34,756 nucleotides of DNA from Rhodopirellula sp. (lineage in GTDB: Bacteria > Planctomycetota > Planctomycetia > Pirellulales > Pirellulaceae). The stretch spans positions 1 to 34,756 of the forward strand of contig JAHELS010000042.1 of the NCBI GenBank assembly GCA_024644085.1, written 5' to 3'. Positions 26,665-34,756 of the stretch are shown one piece after another. The notes under the pieces are model-generated. The model was not told the origin of the DNA. It saw only the letters and a program-made list of their open reading frames with translations, and did not search any database. The stretch's first letter is position 1. Each line of letters starts with the position of its first letter. A program made the translations under genes and the position numbers.

Positions 26665-28776
26665 ATGTTTCGTAGCATGACGCACACGGACGCTGTTTCC
26701 GTAACGAACAACGGCATTGTCTCTTATCCTTCGAAGGACGAGGCGAGTCACTCGTGCGCGCCTCCATCCTTTCTGTGTGCAACGGGAATCACGCGACTGG
26801 TCATCGTCGCACTGTTTGCGGCCGCGCTGGGCGGCTGTTCCACGACAAGCTACCTGACGAGCCGGAATGTTCGTGAAAACGCCCTGACCTCGAGCCTGCA
26901 GCTCGTCGGGCCGCGCGGCCCCCGGATCAGCGAGCGGACGTGGAATACGCTGCGGAGATTCGACCTCGAAGATCGCTACAAGGACGATTCCGACCAGTGT
27001 TTTGCACACATCCGCGAACGTGTGGATGAGAATCCCGATGCCGAATTGATCTATGCCCTCAGTGAACTCTCCTACGTGGAGGGAAAGAAGGCCGAAAGGG
27101 CCGGTCGCGCAAGCGATGCGCTGAATCACTACGGGATCGCCCTGACCAATAGCTACGATTATTTGTTCAGCGATGATCTTAATGCGGCGCGAAACGTCTA
27201 CGATCCGCAATTTCGAGCGGTTTGCGATCTGTATAACGAGTCACTCGAAGATACTCTGCGGTTGTTGTGCACCGACAACAAGATAGTACCGGGACAGTCC
27301 TATACGATCAAAACCCCGAACCGAGAATTCATTGTTCGGACCGCGATGCGCGGCCAGTGGAAGCCCGATGAATTTGATCACTACGAATTCGTAAGCGATT
27401 ACGAAATCCAGACGCTGCGAAATCGCCACACGACTTATGGGCTCGGAGTTCCGCTGATCGCCGTCCGTCAGCCTCCGACCGAGGAGGAGCAGCGGGAAAC
27501 CTACTATCCACAAGGCCTCAGCTACTCGGTGACGGTGTTGATGCGTTGTCTCGACCCGCCCGAAGGACTGCGACCCGGTGCGGCGCGAACCTGCGTGCTC
27601 GAATTCTTCGATCCACTTACCGCCAACCAGATTCAACTTTCCAGGAAATGGGTTCCCCTGGAGACGGATCTGACGACGCCGCTTGCGTTCTTTCTCGACA
27701 GCCCCGAGTTCAGGAAACGCAATCGGGCGACCGAGGGGTTACTCAACCCGAATCATTCCCAAGGAAAACGCGGTCTGTACATGCTCGAGCCGTACGATCC
27801 GAATCGGATTCCAGTGCTGATGGTCCATGGGCTGTGGTCGAGTCCGATGACATGGATGGATATGTTCAATGACCTGCGGAGTTTTCCCGAGATTCGCGAG
27901 CGTTATCAATTCTGGTTCTACCTGTATCCGTCCGGGCAACCGTTTTGGATCAGCGCTACGCAATTGCGCAAGGACCTGGCTTCGATGCGTGATGCATTTG
28001 ATGCAGACCGTCGTGACGATGCGCTGGATGAAATGGTGCTGGTCGGGCACAGCATGGGTGGTTTGGTCAGCCGTATGCAGACGATTGACAGCGGTGACGA
28101 GTTCTGGAGGATCGTCAGCGACGCGCCCGCCCAAAGCGCAGATCAAGCGCTGTCAAAAATCAAAGGACCCAATGAAGATCGTCACAAGTTCGTCAGCACG
28201 CTGTTTTTCAAACCGAACCAGTCGGTTCGACGCGTCGTCACAATCGGAACTCCACACCGCGGCAGCGAATTTGCCAACGACTACACACGCTGGCTTGCAC
28301 GCCGGCTGATCAAGCTTCCCAGAATGACAGTGAACACCGGGAACCGGCTGGCCGTCGAAAATCCGCAGCTGTTTAAAGACACTCAGATGTTGACCGTGGC
28401 CAATGCCATCGACTCGCTCGCGCCGGAATCGCCGATCTTTCCGGTCATGATGCGTGCTAAACGCGCTCCAGGCGTTAAGTATCACAACATCATCGGAGTG
28501 CTCGAGAATCCTTCACTGATCACCGGACGCGCCGGGCGTGGCGACGGAATTGTCGACTACGCAAGCGCCACCATGGACGATGTCGAGAGTGAGTTGATCG
28601 TGGATGCCGACCACACCTCGATTCACATGACCGGGACAACGATCTTCGAAGTGCGGCGAATTCTTCTTGAGCATCTTCGCGAGGTCGACGCCGATGATCG
28701 CGTCGCCCGACAGTGGGAATTGTCAGATTCAGCGCCCAAGGACGGGGATTTCGCGCCGGTCGTGATCGAGCGATAA
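26665..28776 (+). CDS. Alpha/beta-hydrolase (lipase/esterase) lipoprotein
   Basis: ATG 26665 gives 703 residues; ATG 26677 is an alternative and TTG 26611 is unlikely. A hydrophobic segment (RLVIVALFAAALGGC) ends in the lipobox ALGGC, so the protein is expected to be lipidated. The first half is helical with a TPR-like stretch (DAELIYALSELSYVEGKKAERAG). The hydrolase begins at VLMVHGLWSSPMTWMDM (oxyanion-type HG motif). The nucleophile elbow GHSMGG places the catalytic Ser at residue 463 (from 26665). TIGTPHRGSEFAN follows, as in triacylglycerol lipases, and DADHTSIHM may supply the catalytic His. Substrate is unknown. Separated by 32 bp from the convergent csrA. Confidence 0.85.
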   Translation: MFRSMTHTDAVSVTNNGIVSYPSKDEASHSCAPPSFLCATGITRLVIVALFAAALGGCSTTSYLTSRNVRENALTSSLQLVGPRGPRISERTWNTLRRFDLEDRYKDDSDQCFAHIRERVDENPDAELIYALSELSYVEGKKAERAGRASDALNHYGIALTNSYDYLFSDDLNAARNVYDPQFRAVCDLYNESLEDTLRLLCTDNKIVPGQSYTIKTPNREFIVRTAMRGQWKPDEFDHYEFVSDYEIQTLRNRHTTYGLGVPLIAVRQPPTEEEQRETYYPQGLSYSVTVLMRCLDPPEGLRPGAARTCVLEFFDPLTANQIQLSRKWVPLETDLTTPLAFFLDSPEFRKRNRATEGLLNPNHSQGKRGLYMLEPYDPNRIPVLMVHGLWSSPMTWMDMFNDLRSFPEIRERYQFWFYLYPSGQPFWISATQLRKDLASMRDAFDADRRDDALDEMVLVGHSMGGLVSRMQTIDSGDEFWRIVSDAPAQSADQALSKIKGPNEDRHKFVSTLFFKPNQSVRRVVTIGTPHRGSEFANDYTRWLARRLIKLPRMTVNTGNRLAVENPQLFKDTQMLTVANAIDSLAPESPIFPVMMRAKRAPGVKYHNIIGVLENPSLITGRAGRGDGIVDYASATMDDVESELIVDADHTSIHMTGTTIFEVRRILLEHLREVDADDRVARQWELSDSAPKDGDFAPVVIER

Positions 28777-28778
28777 TT

Positions 28779-28792
28779 GCACCCGAGGGTGC
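28779..28792. terminator. Possible two-way hairpin between lipase and csrA
   Basis: Perfect GCACCC / GGGTGC arms lie in the 32-bp gap between the convergent lipase and csrA stop codons. There is no T-run, so intrinsic termination is uncertain; the position is the only extra support. Confidence 0.35.
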
Positions 28793-28808
28793 GCGTCACG
28801 CCGCGGAT

Positions 28809-29210
28809 TCAGTTGGATGAAATGAATCTTGCCAGCGGCGCACGATTCCTTGTCAGTCCGTCTTCGACGCGGCGAATTCTTCCGACGAAGATCCGCGATT
28901 CGGTCGAGGGTTCTGTCTGACCCGATCGATCGCTCGGACCTCCCGAGTGGTCGCGATTGGTGTCCTGTTTTCGGGCCTGGACGACCTTCGATGGCGGATG
29001 GGCGAAAGCCTGCTCGCGGTCGCTCAATTCAAATTGGTCCTCGACGCCAGGCTCGGTGTCGAAACGCTCGAGCTCACCCCGCACCACGCGGACGTCCCGG
29101 GGCGCGTCGATGCCGATTCGAACACTATTGCCGCGGACTCGGACGAGGGTGATCCGGATATCGTCTCCGATTACGATTTGCTCATCCGTTTTTCGAGTCA
29201 GGACCAACAT
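28809..29210 (-). CDS. csrA: Carbon storage/translation regulator CsrA with long C-terminus
   Basis: The ATG at 29210 with AAAGGAGA about 6 nt upstream gives 133 residues. The first 60 are a textbook Csr[21 protein letters not shown], then [15 protein letters not shown], with the RNA-binding Leu4 and Arg44 in place. CsrA dimers bind GGA motifs in mRNA leaders and usually block translation. The family is normally 55-75 residues long; here about 70 extra Ser/Arg/Gln/Asp-rich residues follow, with no domain seen. The SD contains GGA, so autorepression is possible (inference). A longer open frame up to 29507 contains csrA, but its upstream part is not credible. Confidence 0.93.
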   Translation of the reverse strand: MLVLTRKTDEQIVIGDDIRITLVRVRGNSVRIGIDAPRDVRVVRGELERFDTEPGVEDQFELSDREQAFAHPPSKVVQARKQDTNRDHSGGPSDRSGQTEPSTESRIFVGRIRRVEDGLTRNRAPLARFISSN

Positions 29211-29628
29211 GGCGTCTCCTTTGCCTTTTTGATGTGATTGCAAAGCCAGTCGAGCTTCACATGGTTGGAGATACCATGCACGGTGCGTGCCAAAAGTCGT
29301 TCGTCGACGAGTGTATTTCTTGCAAGTGCTGAACCTGGCATGGCTTAGCACGATCGGCAGCCAACGGGCGTGCCGCAAAGTTGGATCGCAGGCGGCAACA
29401 TTTACAAAGCTTTGAATCGCGCGGCGAACCACAGATCCCAAAACCTTCACAACTGGCAAATGCTTGCAAAGCGAGATTGCCCGCGGACTCCTCGGCACAT
29501 TTGCCATTCATCTTGAGTCAATCGGTCGGTTTCTCTAACGTCCGCCATATGCAGCCATCACGTGCCCCGACATGCGAGGTTCGATGCCGGCTGTATGGCC
29601 CAACTACCGGTTCAAAGGAGTGACCGCG
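29211..29628. other. Divergent intergenic region csrA / prolyl isomerase
   Basis: A 418-bp gap carries leaders for csrA (minus) and the isomerase (plus). It contains the palindrome CATGGT / ACCATG (29260-29278), with TGGAGAT in the plus-strand loop, and several TTGCAAA-type repeats (for example TTGCAAG near 29320 and TTGCAAAGC near 29464). Small frames on both strands lack support. Confidence 0.5.
29513..29541 (+). promoter_or_regulatory. Possible promoter for the prolyl isomerase gene
   Basis: TTGAGT (29513-29518), a 17-nt spacer and TAACGT (29536-29541) form a weak sigma70-like pair about 90 nt upstream of the ATG at 29629. Planctomycete consensus promoters are poorly defined, so this is tentative. 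Confidence 0.25.
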
Positions 29629-31410
29629 ATGCCACTTTACCCCGCCCGTCTGCGACCCTGGATCGGGTCCCTGCTGCGATTCTTGCCTGCTGCCTTATTA
29701 GTCGTTTTGCCGGTGTTGTCGGCAAATGTGATTGCCCAGCAGCGCGACAACGTGGTCGCGGTCGTCAACGCGGATCCGATCACCCGCAAGACGCTGTCCC
29801 ATGAAGTTGTCAAGCGATACGGCGTCGACGTTCTGGACAACATGATCAATCGTCACCTGATTCTCCAGGAGTGCACGCACAATGGAATCGAAGTGACCAA
29901 GCAGGAAGTGGGCGACGAAATCCGACGATTGGCCGCAAAGTTTAACCTGACACTGGAAAGTTACTTGCAACTGCTTGAGGAAGAGCGAGACATCTCGCCG
30001 AACCAATACAGCCGCGAGATCATTTGGCCGATGCTCGCGCTTCGCCGCCTGGTCGCTGACAAGGTCCAGGTATCGGATGCGGAAATTGACAAAGCTTTTC
30101 TGGCACAGTTCGGAGAAGCAGTCAAATGTCGCTTGATCATGGTTGCCGACCGCGGCAAAGCGGACGATCTGCATCAACAGGCGTTGGCGAATCCGGCCCA
30201 GTTCGCACAGCTTGCTACACAATTCAGCGAGGACGAAGCGAGCGCAAGCGTAGGAGGTTTGATTCCGCCGATCCGACGTAGCAGTGGCGATTCGCGATTG
30301 GAAGCAGCCGCGTTTGCGTTGCGAAACGGTGATGTTTCGCCCGTGCTTCAACTGGGGGATCAATGGATCTTTCTCCAGGCCGTCAAACGCATCTCGGCAT
30401 CCAATCCGAGCCCTCAAGCAATGCCGGCGATTCGAGAACAGATCACCGATCGCATCCGCGACGAAAAAATGCGAAGCGCTGCATCGGAGCTTTTTGCACG
30501 GTTGCAGCGTGAAGCCCGCGTTGTGAAGGTGATCGGGAATGCGGAATTGTCGAACAAGCACCCGGGAGTCGCGGCAATTATCAACGGCGAACAGATCAGC
30601 ATCGCAGTCGTCGGCGAGGAGTGCATCAAGCGTCACGGACTCGACGTGCTCGAAGGCGAGATCAATCGCAAGCTGTTGACGCAGGGTCTGCGAAAAATGG
30701 GAAAACAGGTAAGCGAAGCGGACCTTGAATCCGAGATCGCGCGGGCGGCTACCAGTTACGGATATGTTCACGGCGACGGTTCGGCCGATCTGGACGCGTG
30801 GATCGAGTCCGTCACGAGCGACGGTCGCACTTCGCGCGAAGTCTACATCGCTGATTCTGTCTGGCCGAGCGTTGCCTTGAAGAAAATGGTTGAAGATAAG
30901 ATCACATTGACCGAAAAGGATTTCAAAGAAGGCTTTGAATCGTCATACGGACCGCGGGTCGAGGTGCTCGCTATCGTGCTGTCGGATCAACGGAGTGCCC
31001 AAAAGGTTTGGGAAATGGCGCGGGACAATCCGACCGACCAATTCTTCGGCTCACTCGCCGAGCAATACAGTGTCGAACCGGTTTCTTCGAGCAACGCTGG
31101 GAAGGTGCCGCCGGTTCGCAAACACGGCGGTCAACCAGCAGTCGAGCGGGAAGCGTTCGCACTCAAGCCGGGCCAGCTGAGCGGGATCATCGCCACCGGC
31201 GGCAAGTACATCATCTTACGTTGCCAGGGATTCACCGAGCCGGTCGTCTCGGATCCGTCCGCCGTGCGAGCGGAGCTCGAGCGGGATCTGAAAGAGAAAA
31301 AGTTGAATCGGGCGATGGTCAATCACTTCGAGGAACTGAAGAAAGCTTCGGAGATCGATAATTTTCTGGCCGCAGGCAAAGAGGTATCCGACGCCGCCGC
31401 GAGACCATGA
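29629..31410 (+). CDS. Exported duplicated SurA/parvulin-type prolyl isomerase
   Basis: ATG 29629, with AAAGGAG 10 nt upstream, gives 593 residues; the open frame upstream to 29572 is not needed. A signal peptide (to about residue 36, ANVIAQQ) is followed by two copies of the same arrangement: a SurA-N-like helical region (VVAVVNADPITRKTLSHEVV, about 40-150; VAAIINGEQISIAVVGEEC, about 314-430) and a PpiC-type region (about 166-254; about 443-535). GGLIPPI and GKVPPVRK in the two PpiC parts correspond to the GGxxG/W region of parvulins but are degenerate, so chaperone activity may dominate over isomerisation. It should aid folding of outer-membrane proteins in the periplasm. An intrinsic terminator follows. 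Confidence 0.87.
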   Translation: MPLYPARLRPWIGSLLRFLPAALLVVLPVLSANVIAQQRDNVVAVVNADPITRKTLSHEVVKRYGVDVLDNMINRHLILQECTHNGIEVTKQEVGDEIRRLAAKFNLTLESYLQLLEEERDISPNQYSREIIWPMLALRRLVADKVQVSDAEIDKAFLAQFGEAVKCRLIMVADRGKADDLHQQALANPAQFAQLATQFSEDEASASVGGLIPPIRRSSGDSRLEAAAFALRNGDVSPVLQLGDQWIFLQAVKRISASNPSPQAMPAIREQITDRIRDEKMRSAASELFARLQREARVVKVIGNAELSNKHPGVAAIINGEQISIAVVGEECIKRHGLDVLEGEINRKLLTQGLRKMGKQVSEADLESEIARAATSYGYVHGDGSADLDAWIESVTSDGRTSREVYIADSVWPSVALKKMVEDKITLTEKDFKEGFESSYGPRVEVLAIVLSDQRSAQKVWEMARDNPTDQFFGSLAEQYSVEPVSSSNAGKVPPVRKHGGQPAVEREAFALKPGQLSGIIATGGKYIILRCQGFTEPVVSDPSAVRAELERDLKEKKLNRAMVNHFEELKKASEIDNFLAAGKEVSDAAARP

Positions 31411-31437
31411 TTCTCCGAATTGACGATTCATCCAGCG

Positions 31438-31466
31438 AGCCCGGCCGAAATGGCTGGGCTTTTTTT
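31438..31466 (+). terminator. Intrinsic terminator after the prolyl isomerase
   Basis: AGCCCGGCC (31438-31446) pairs with GGCTGGGCT (31452-31460), one G-T pair inside, loop of five bases, followed directly by a run of Ts (31460-31466). It lies 28 bp after the stop codon, so it ends transcription of the isomerase gene before the aminotransferase. Confidence 0.88.
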
Positions 31467-31585
31467 ATGTTTACGTGGAAAGTACCCTGCGTGCCCCGCT
31501 AACCCCTGTGCGTCGATGGGTGTCTGATCGACAATGGTGGGCGTTCTGGACTGGCCATCTTACGCAAGAATCTTTTCACTCCCAC

Positions 31586-32899
31586 ATGAGCGAACCGTTT
31601 AACATCGATACGCCCAATATCGACGCCCCCGCGATCGATATGCCGACCACCGATCCGGTTCCCGAGCCATTCGAAGTCCATTTCGCCTCGCGCGTTGATC
31701 GGTTGCCGCCGTACATGTTTGGCCGGATCAATAACTCGCTGTACCAGAAACGGCGTGCCGGCGACGACGTCATCGATTTGGGGATGGGGAATCCGTCGGA
31801 TCCTCCCGATCCAATCGTGATTCAAAAACTGGCGGACGCCGCGGCCGACGAAGGGAACCACGGTTACAGCAAGTCCAACGGGATCGCCAATCTCCGCCGA
31901 GAGGTCGCAAGCAAATACTATCGCAAGTATGGCGTGAACCTTGATCCCGAGCATGAAGTCATCGCCTGTCTGGGAAGCAAGGAAGGTTTCTCCCACATGT
32001 GCCTCGCGCTGATGGGACCCGGCGACACCGCGATGATTCCTTCGCCGTACTTCCCAGTGCACATGTACGGTGTGATCCTTGCATCGGGAAACGTGGTATC
32101 GCTCGACGTGGCGGATCCCGACCGCTTTCTGCAAAACGTCGCGTACACTTGCGAGCACCTTGCGCCGCGGCCCAAGATTCTGATCGTGAATTACCCCCAC
32201 AACCCGTCGTCGGCTGTGGTCGAGGCTGATTTTTTTGTCGAGGTCGTTCGGTTGGCGCGGAAATACCGGTTTCTGGTCATCCACGATTTCGCCTACGCCG
32301 ACGTCGCGTTCGACAACTACCAACCGCCAAGTTTTCTGGCCGCCCCGGGAGCCAAAGACGTGGGGGTCGAATTCACGACAATGAGCAAGGGTTACAACAT
32401 GGCGGGATGGCGCGTCGGATTCTGCGCCGGAAATGCCGACATGATTCGCGGGCTCGGTACGATCAAGGGATATTACGATTACGGAATGTTCCAGGCCATC
32501 CAGATTGCAGCAATTGTCGCGCTGCGTGAGACCGAATCAACGGTCAAGAAGCAATCCGAGATCTACCAGGGCCGTCGCGACGTTTTGGTCAACGGTCTGC
32601 GGCGGCTCGGTTGGAACGTGACGCCGCCCAAGGCGGGAATGTTCGTGTGGGCCGAGGTTCCCGAGCCATGGCGGACTTCGATGAGCACAATGGATTTCGC
32701 GATGAAACTTCTCGAGGGAGGAAACGTCGCGGTCAGTCCCGGAAGCGGTTTCGGCACAGCGGGTGAAGGATTCCTGCGCATGTCGTTGGTCGAGAATGAA
32801 CAACGACTTCGCCAGGCGGTCCGCCACATCGGCAAGTGTCTGCAATCCACCGCGGCACCAAGCGGTGTCGCCCAAACCGGTGCCAGCCAGAGTCCTTGA
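31586..32899 (+). CDS. alaC: AlaC-type glutamate-pyruvate aminotransferase
   Basis: From ATG 31586 the PLP-dependent class I/II aminotransferase has 437 residues, close to the usual length. A GTG at 31475 would add 37 residues and overlap the terminator region, so it is rejected. The sequence follows E. coli AlaC (YfdZ) closely: [65 protein letters not shown] and [17 protein letters not shown], where Lys268 should bind PLP. The expected reaction is alanine + 2-oxoglutarate to pyruvate + glutamate. A short Asp/Pro/Ile repeat ([13 protein letters not shown]) precedes the enzyme domain. Related LL-diaminopimelate or aspartate aminotransferases are the main alternative. Confidence 0.9.
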   Translation: MSEPFNIDTPNIDAPAIDMPTTDPVPEPFEVHFASRVDRLPPYMFGRINNSLYQKRRAGDDVIDLGMGNPSDPPDPIVIQKLADAAADEGNHGYSKSNGIANLRREVASKYYRKYGVNLDPEHEVIACLGSKEGFSHMCLALMGPGDTAMIPSPYFPVHMYGVILASGNVVSLDVADPDRFLQNVAYTCEHLAPRPKILIVNYPHNPSSAVVEADFFVEVVRLARKYRFLVIHDFAYADVAFDNYQPPSFLAAPGAKDVGVEFTTMSKGYNMAGWRVGFCAGNADMIRGLGTIKGYYDYGMFQAIQIAAIVALRETESTVKKQSEIYQGRRDVLVNGLRRLGWNVTPPKAGMFVWAEVPEPWRTSMSTMDFAMKLLEGGNVAVSPGSGFGTAGEGFLRMSLVENEQRLRQAVRHIGKCLQSTAAPSGVAQTGASQSP

Positions 32900-32945
32900 G
32901 CCAGATTGCAAAGGACTGCGTTTCCTTTTCCTTCGAAGGTGCATC

Positions 32946-33887
32946 ATGTTTCGCTCTTTGGTTTGCGGATTGTTCCTCCTGTTCTTCCCTGCGTCTCTCA
33001 GGGCGGAACACCAGGTCTTGCTGCAGGGAGGCAACCGGCTTGCGATCGTCGACGCCGACGGAACGATCAGCTGGGAGATGCCTTGGGGCTCAATCCACGA
33101 TGTCCATCTGCTCGACAGCGGGAACATCCTGACGCGTGAAGGGCGCGCGGCCGTGGTTGAAATCGATCCGGAAAAAAAACAGGTCGTTTGGAAATACGAC
33201 TCGGCCACGGAGAACGGTAACGAGGGAAAACGAGTCGAGGTTCATGCCTTCGAGCGACTACCCGATGGCAATACGATGATTGCCGAATCGGGTGCAGCGA
33301 GAATGATCGAGGTGGATCGAGAAGGGAACCTGAAAAAGGTGATCCCGTTGGTACTCGATCACCCCGACGCTCACAGTGACACGCGTTTGGTTCGGAGCAC
33401 GCCGGCGGGAACGTACCTGGTCGCTCATGAAGCCGACGGCAAGGTCCGAGAGTACGACCGCGAGAGTGGCAAAGTGGTTTGGGAATACGAAGTACCGATG
33501 TTCGATCGACCGGCAAAGAATGGTCACGGCCCGGAAGCTTTCGGGAATCGATTGTTCGCCGCGATCCGTTTGATCAATGGAAACACGTTGATCGCCACCG
33601 GCAACGGACACAGCGTGCTCGAGATCACTCCCGCGGAGAAGATCGTCTGGCAAATCCATCAAAATGATCTCCCGGGCATCACGCTGGCGTGGGTCACGAC
33701 GCTTGAAGTGTTACCCAACGGCAACCGCGTTATCGGCAATTGCCACGCCGGACCCGATCAACCGCTGTTGGTTGAGATCAACCCCAAGACGAAGCAGGTA
33801 GTTTGGACCCTGGACCGTCACAGCGATTTCGGCAACAACGTCTCCAACTCGCTGTTGGTCAACATGGTCGGTAAGTCGTTGCGATAA
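32946..33887 (+). CDS. Exported arylsulfotransferase/PQQ-like beta-propeller
   Basis: ATG 32946, with GAAGG about 9 nt upstream, gives 313 residues. A classical signal peptide (hydrophobic LVCGLFLLFFPASLRA) is followed by five or six blades with a repeated pattern: G.N..I.D.DG...W (IVDADGTISWEMPWG), LLDSGNILT, RLPDGNTMIAE and LEVLPNGNRVIGN. This is the pattern of arylsulfotransferase/PQQ-like propellers. Active-site histidines of arylsulfotransferases were not located. An upstream in-frame start overlaps alaC and is not used. Only 46 bp separate it from alaC, so cotranscription is possible. Confidence 0.78.
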   Translation: MFRSLVCGLFLLFFPASLRAEHQVLLQGGNRLAIVDADGTISWEMPWGSIHDVHLLDSGNILTREGRAAVVEIDPEKKQVVWKYDSATENGNEGKRVEVHAFERLPDGNTMIAESGAARMIEVDREGNLKKVIPLVLDHPDAHSDTRLVRSTPAGTYLVAHEADGKVREYDRESGKVVWEYEVPMFDRPAKNGHGPEAFGNRLFAAIRLINGNTLIATGNGHSVLEITPAEKIVWQIHQNDLPGITLAWVTTLEVLPNGNRVIGNCHAGPDQPLLVEINPKTKQVVWTLDRHSDFGNNVSNSLLVNMVGKSLR

Positions 33888-34245
33888 GCACACGTCTCAC
33901 ACGTAGTCCGGACCGAGTGAAACGAGTTCCGGAAGCTCCTCTGAGCACATGTAGTCCGGACCGCTTGCGGGAGAGTCGGTCTCTCGAGGTCGGACAGGTT
34001 CCTACTCAAGCCGCGACAGTGACCACCCATGCCACGTTTGCCCTCCCCGTCCGCTACCGCGTCCGACTCCAGCGTTGCGGCCGGGGTGGAAACAAGCTGG
34101 TGTCCTTGCGTCTCGATTCATCCCGCGACAACCGCGATCGTTGCCCCCGAAAACCGGACGTTGGCGAGTGCACCTGCCCGGTTGTCCGTTTATATTGTTG
34201 CCCACGGAAACAGACATCAACCATTTCAATCCTGGAGTTCCAACC
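33888..34245. other. Intergenic region before the Ni-SOD gene
   Basis: The 358-bp gap holds two direct copies of GTAGTCCGGACCG (about 33903-33915 and 33951-33963), a GAGAG-TCGGT-CTCTC hairpin (about 33971-33985) and the AT-rich TATATT (34191-34196), a possible -10 for sodN. No gene is seen; frames across it lack support. Confidence 0.5.
33903..33963. repeat. Direct 13-bp repeat with TCCGGA palindrome
   Basis: GTAGTCCGGACCG occurs twice 48 bp apart, each copy containing the palindrome TCCGGA. The first is followed by GAGTGAAACGAGTTCCGG, which folds back on CCGGACC. It looks like a dispersed planctomycete intergenic repeat (inference). Confidence 0.7.
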
Positions 34246-34707
34246 ATGATGCGTTCCTTCCTTTCCCTTGCCGTTCTCTGCCTGTTCACCTCGGTCGCGA
34301 TGGCTCACTGCCAGGTGCCCTGCGGGATCTACGGGGACCAGCTTCGATTTGAGCAACTGCTCGAAGACGAACACACGATTTCCAAGGCGCAATTACAATT
34401 GCACGAGTTGTCCGACGGCGAGGTCGACCCCCAGGCGATCAATCAGATGGGTCGTTGGGTGCAAACCAAGGAAGATCATGCGACCCGGATTCAAGATACG
34501 ATCACGCACTATTTTCTGGCCCAGCGGATCAAGTCCGGCAGCCCCGATTACATGAAGCAACTCAAGGCGGCGCACGACGTCATCGTGGCGGCGATGAAGT
34601 GCAAACAATCCGCGGATCCGGAAACAGCGAAAGTGCTCGAGAAGTCAATTTTTGATTTGTACCGGGCGTACGAAGGAAAAGAACCCGACTTCGACCACGA
34701 GCATTGA
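34246..34707 (+). CDS. sodN: Exported nickel superoxide dismutase
   Basis: ATG 34246 (a second ATG at 34249) with TGGAG upstream gives 153 residues. A 20-residue signal peptide (LSLAVLCLFTSVAMA) ends right before HCQVPCGIYGD, the nickel hook of Ni-SOD: His1, Cys2 and Cys6 of the mature chain are the Ni ligands, and Tyr9 is the conserved second-sphere residue. The remaining 120 residues form the four-helix bundle. Streptomyces Ni-SOD is instead made with a short propeptide removed by SodX; here signal peptidase should expose His1 during export. No sodX gene is in the window. It converts superoxide to O2 and H2O2, probably in the periplasm. Confidence 0.94.
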   Translation: MMRSFLSLAVLCLFTSVAMAHCQVPCGIYGDQLRFEQLLEDEHTISKAQLQLHELSDGEVDPQAINQMGRWVQTKEDHATRIQDTITHYFLAQRIKSGSPDYMKQLKAAHDVIVAAMKCKQSADPETAKVLEKSIFDLYRAYEGKEPDFDHEH

Positions 34708-34736
34708 TTCCGCGGTCGCATGAAGCACTAGCACCT

Positions 34737-34755
34737 GCAGGTCGGCCCGACCTGC
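34737..34755. repeat. Perfect palindrome at the window edge
   Basis: GCAGGTCGG and CCGACCTGC (9-bp arms, one base between) lie 30 bp after the sodN stop. The element may extend beyond the window, so its type (terminator or dispersed repeat) cannot be decided. Confidence 0.6.
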
Positions 34756-34756
34756 G

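Noticed and set aside
28809..29507. 232-residue minus-strand frame
   Set aside because: Only the part from 29210 is CsrA; that ATG has an excellent SD and the upstream 99 residues have no similarity to anything recognised.
31475..31585. GTG start extending the aminotransferase by 37 residues
   Set aside because: It lies 8 bp after the terminator's T-run, the added residues have no counterpart in AlaC, and ATG 31586 matches the family.
34191..34196. TATATT as a definite sodN promoter -10
   Set aside because: No -35 with acceptable spacing was found; kept only as a mention in the intergenic entry.

Overview
The window looks like a chromosomal segment of a planctomycete, probably Pirellulales (Rhodopirellula/Blastopirellula-like). 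The signs are a protein opening with MTNPYLPP, a DUF2752 protein, a Cys-rich outer-membrane-like protein, long PQQ/NHL-type beta-propeller proteins with signal peptides, a nickel superoxide dismutase with an export signal, many genes with weak or no Shine-Dalgarno (SD) sequence, and palindromic intergenic repeats. This assignment is inference from gene content; no rRNA or tRNA gene was seen.

Layout. Positions 1-4640 hold an outer-membrane-like Cys-repeat protein (minus), then an exported NHL/SMP-30-like propeller, a four-TM YcxB-like protein and an NrdG-like radical SAM protein (all plus). Several of these carry short in-frame tandem repeats. Positions 4649-6334 hold a lipoprotein and a DUF2752 membrane protein (both minus), separated by a MITE-like element with terminal inverted repeats (5448-5640) and a 33-bp tandem repeat (5708-5803).

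Positions 6485-18814 are a merged S10-spc ribosomal protein cluster in the classical order: S10, L3, L4, L23, L2, S19, L22, S3, L16, L29, S17, L14, L24, L5, S14, S8, L6, L18, S5, L15, SecY, Adk. L30 is absent, and no infA/rpmJ/rpsM group follows adk. Oddities are a 283-nt S10-L3 gap with a hairpin over the L3 ribosome-binding region, a 62-bp S3/L16 overlap, a long S17 tail, GTG starts for S10 and S14, and an apparent AUU start for S5 behind a hairpin-masked SD.

Positions 18968-31410 are mainly envelope functions: a 1525-residue PQQ-propeller/TPR/PQQ-propeller protein, a small hypothetical protein with a strong SD, an S41 (C-terminal processing) protease, an alpha/beta-hydrolase lipoprotein, the regulator CsrA with an extended tail, and a duplicated SurA/parvulin-type prolyl isomerase followed by a clear intrinsic terminator. 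Positions 31586-34707 hold an AlaC-type aminotransferase, an exported small beta-propeller and an exported Ni-SOD whose active-site histidine should be exposed by signal peptidase cleavage.

No phage, insertion sequence with transposase, CRISPR array, toxin-antitoxin or defence system was found. The most interesting signals are non-coding or translational: the S5 AUU start, the L3 leader, the MITE-like element and the 62-nt double-hairpin palindrome.
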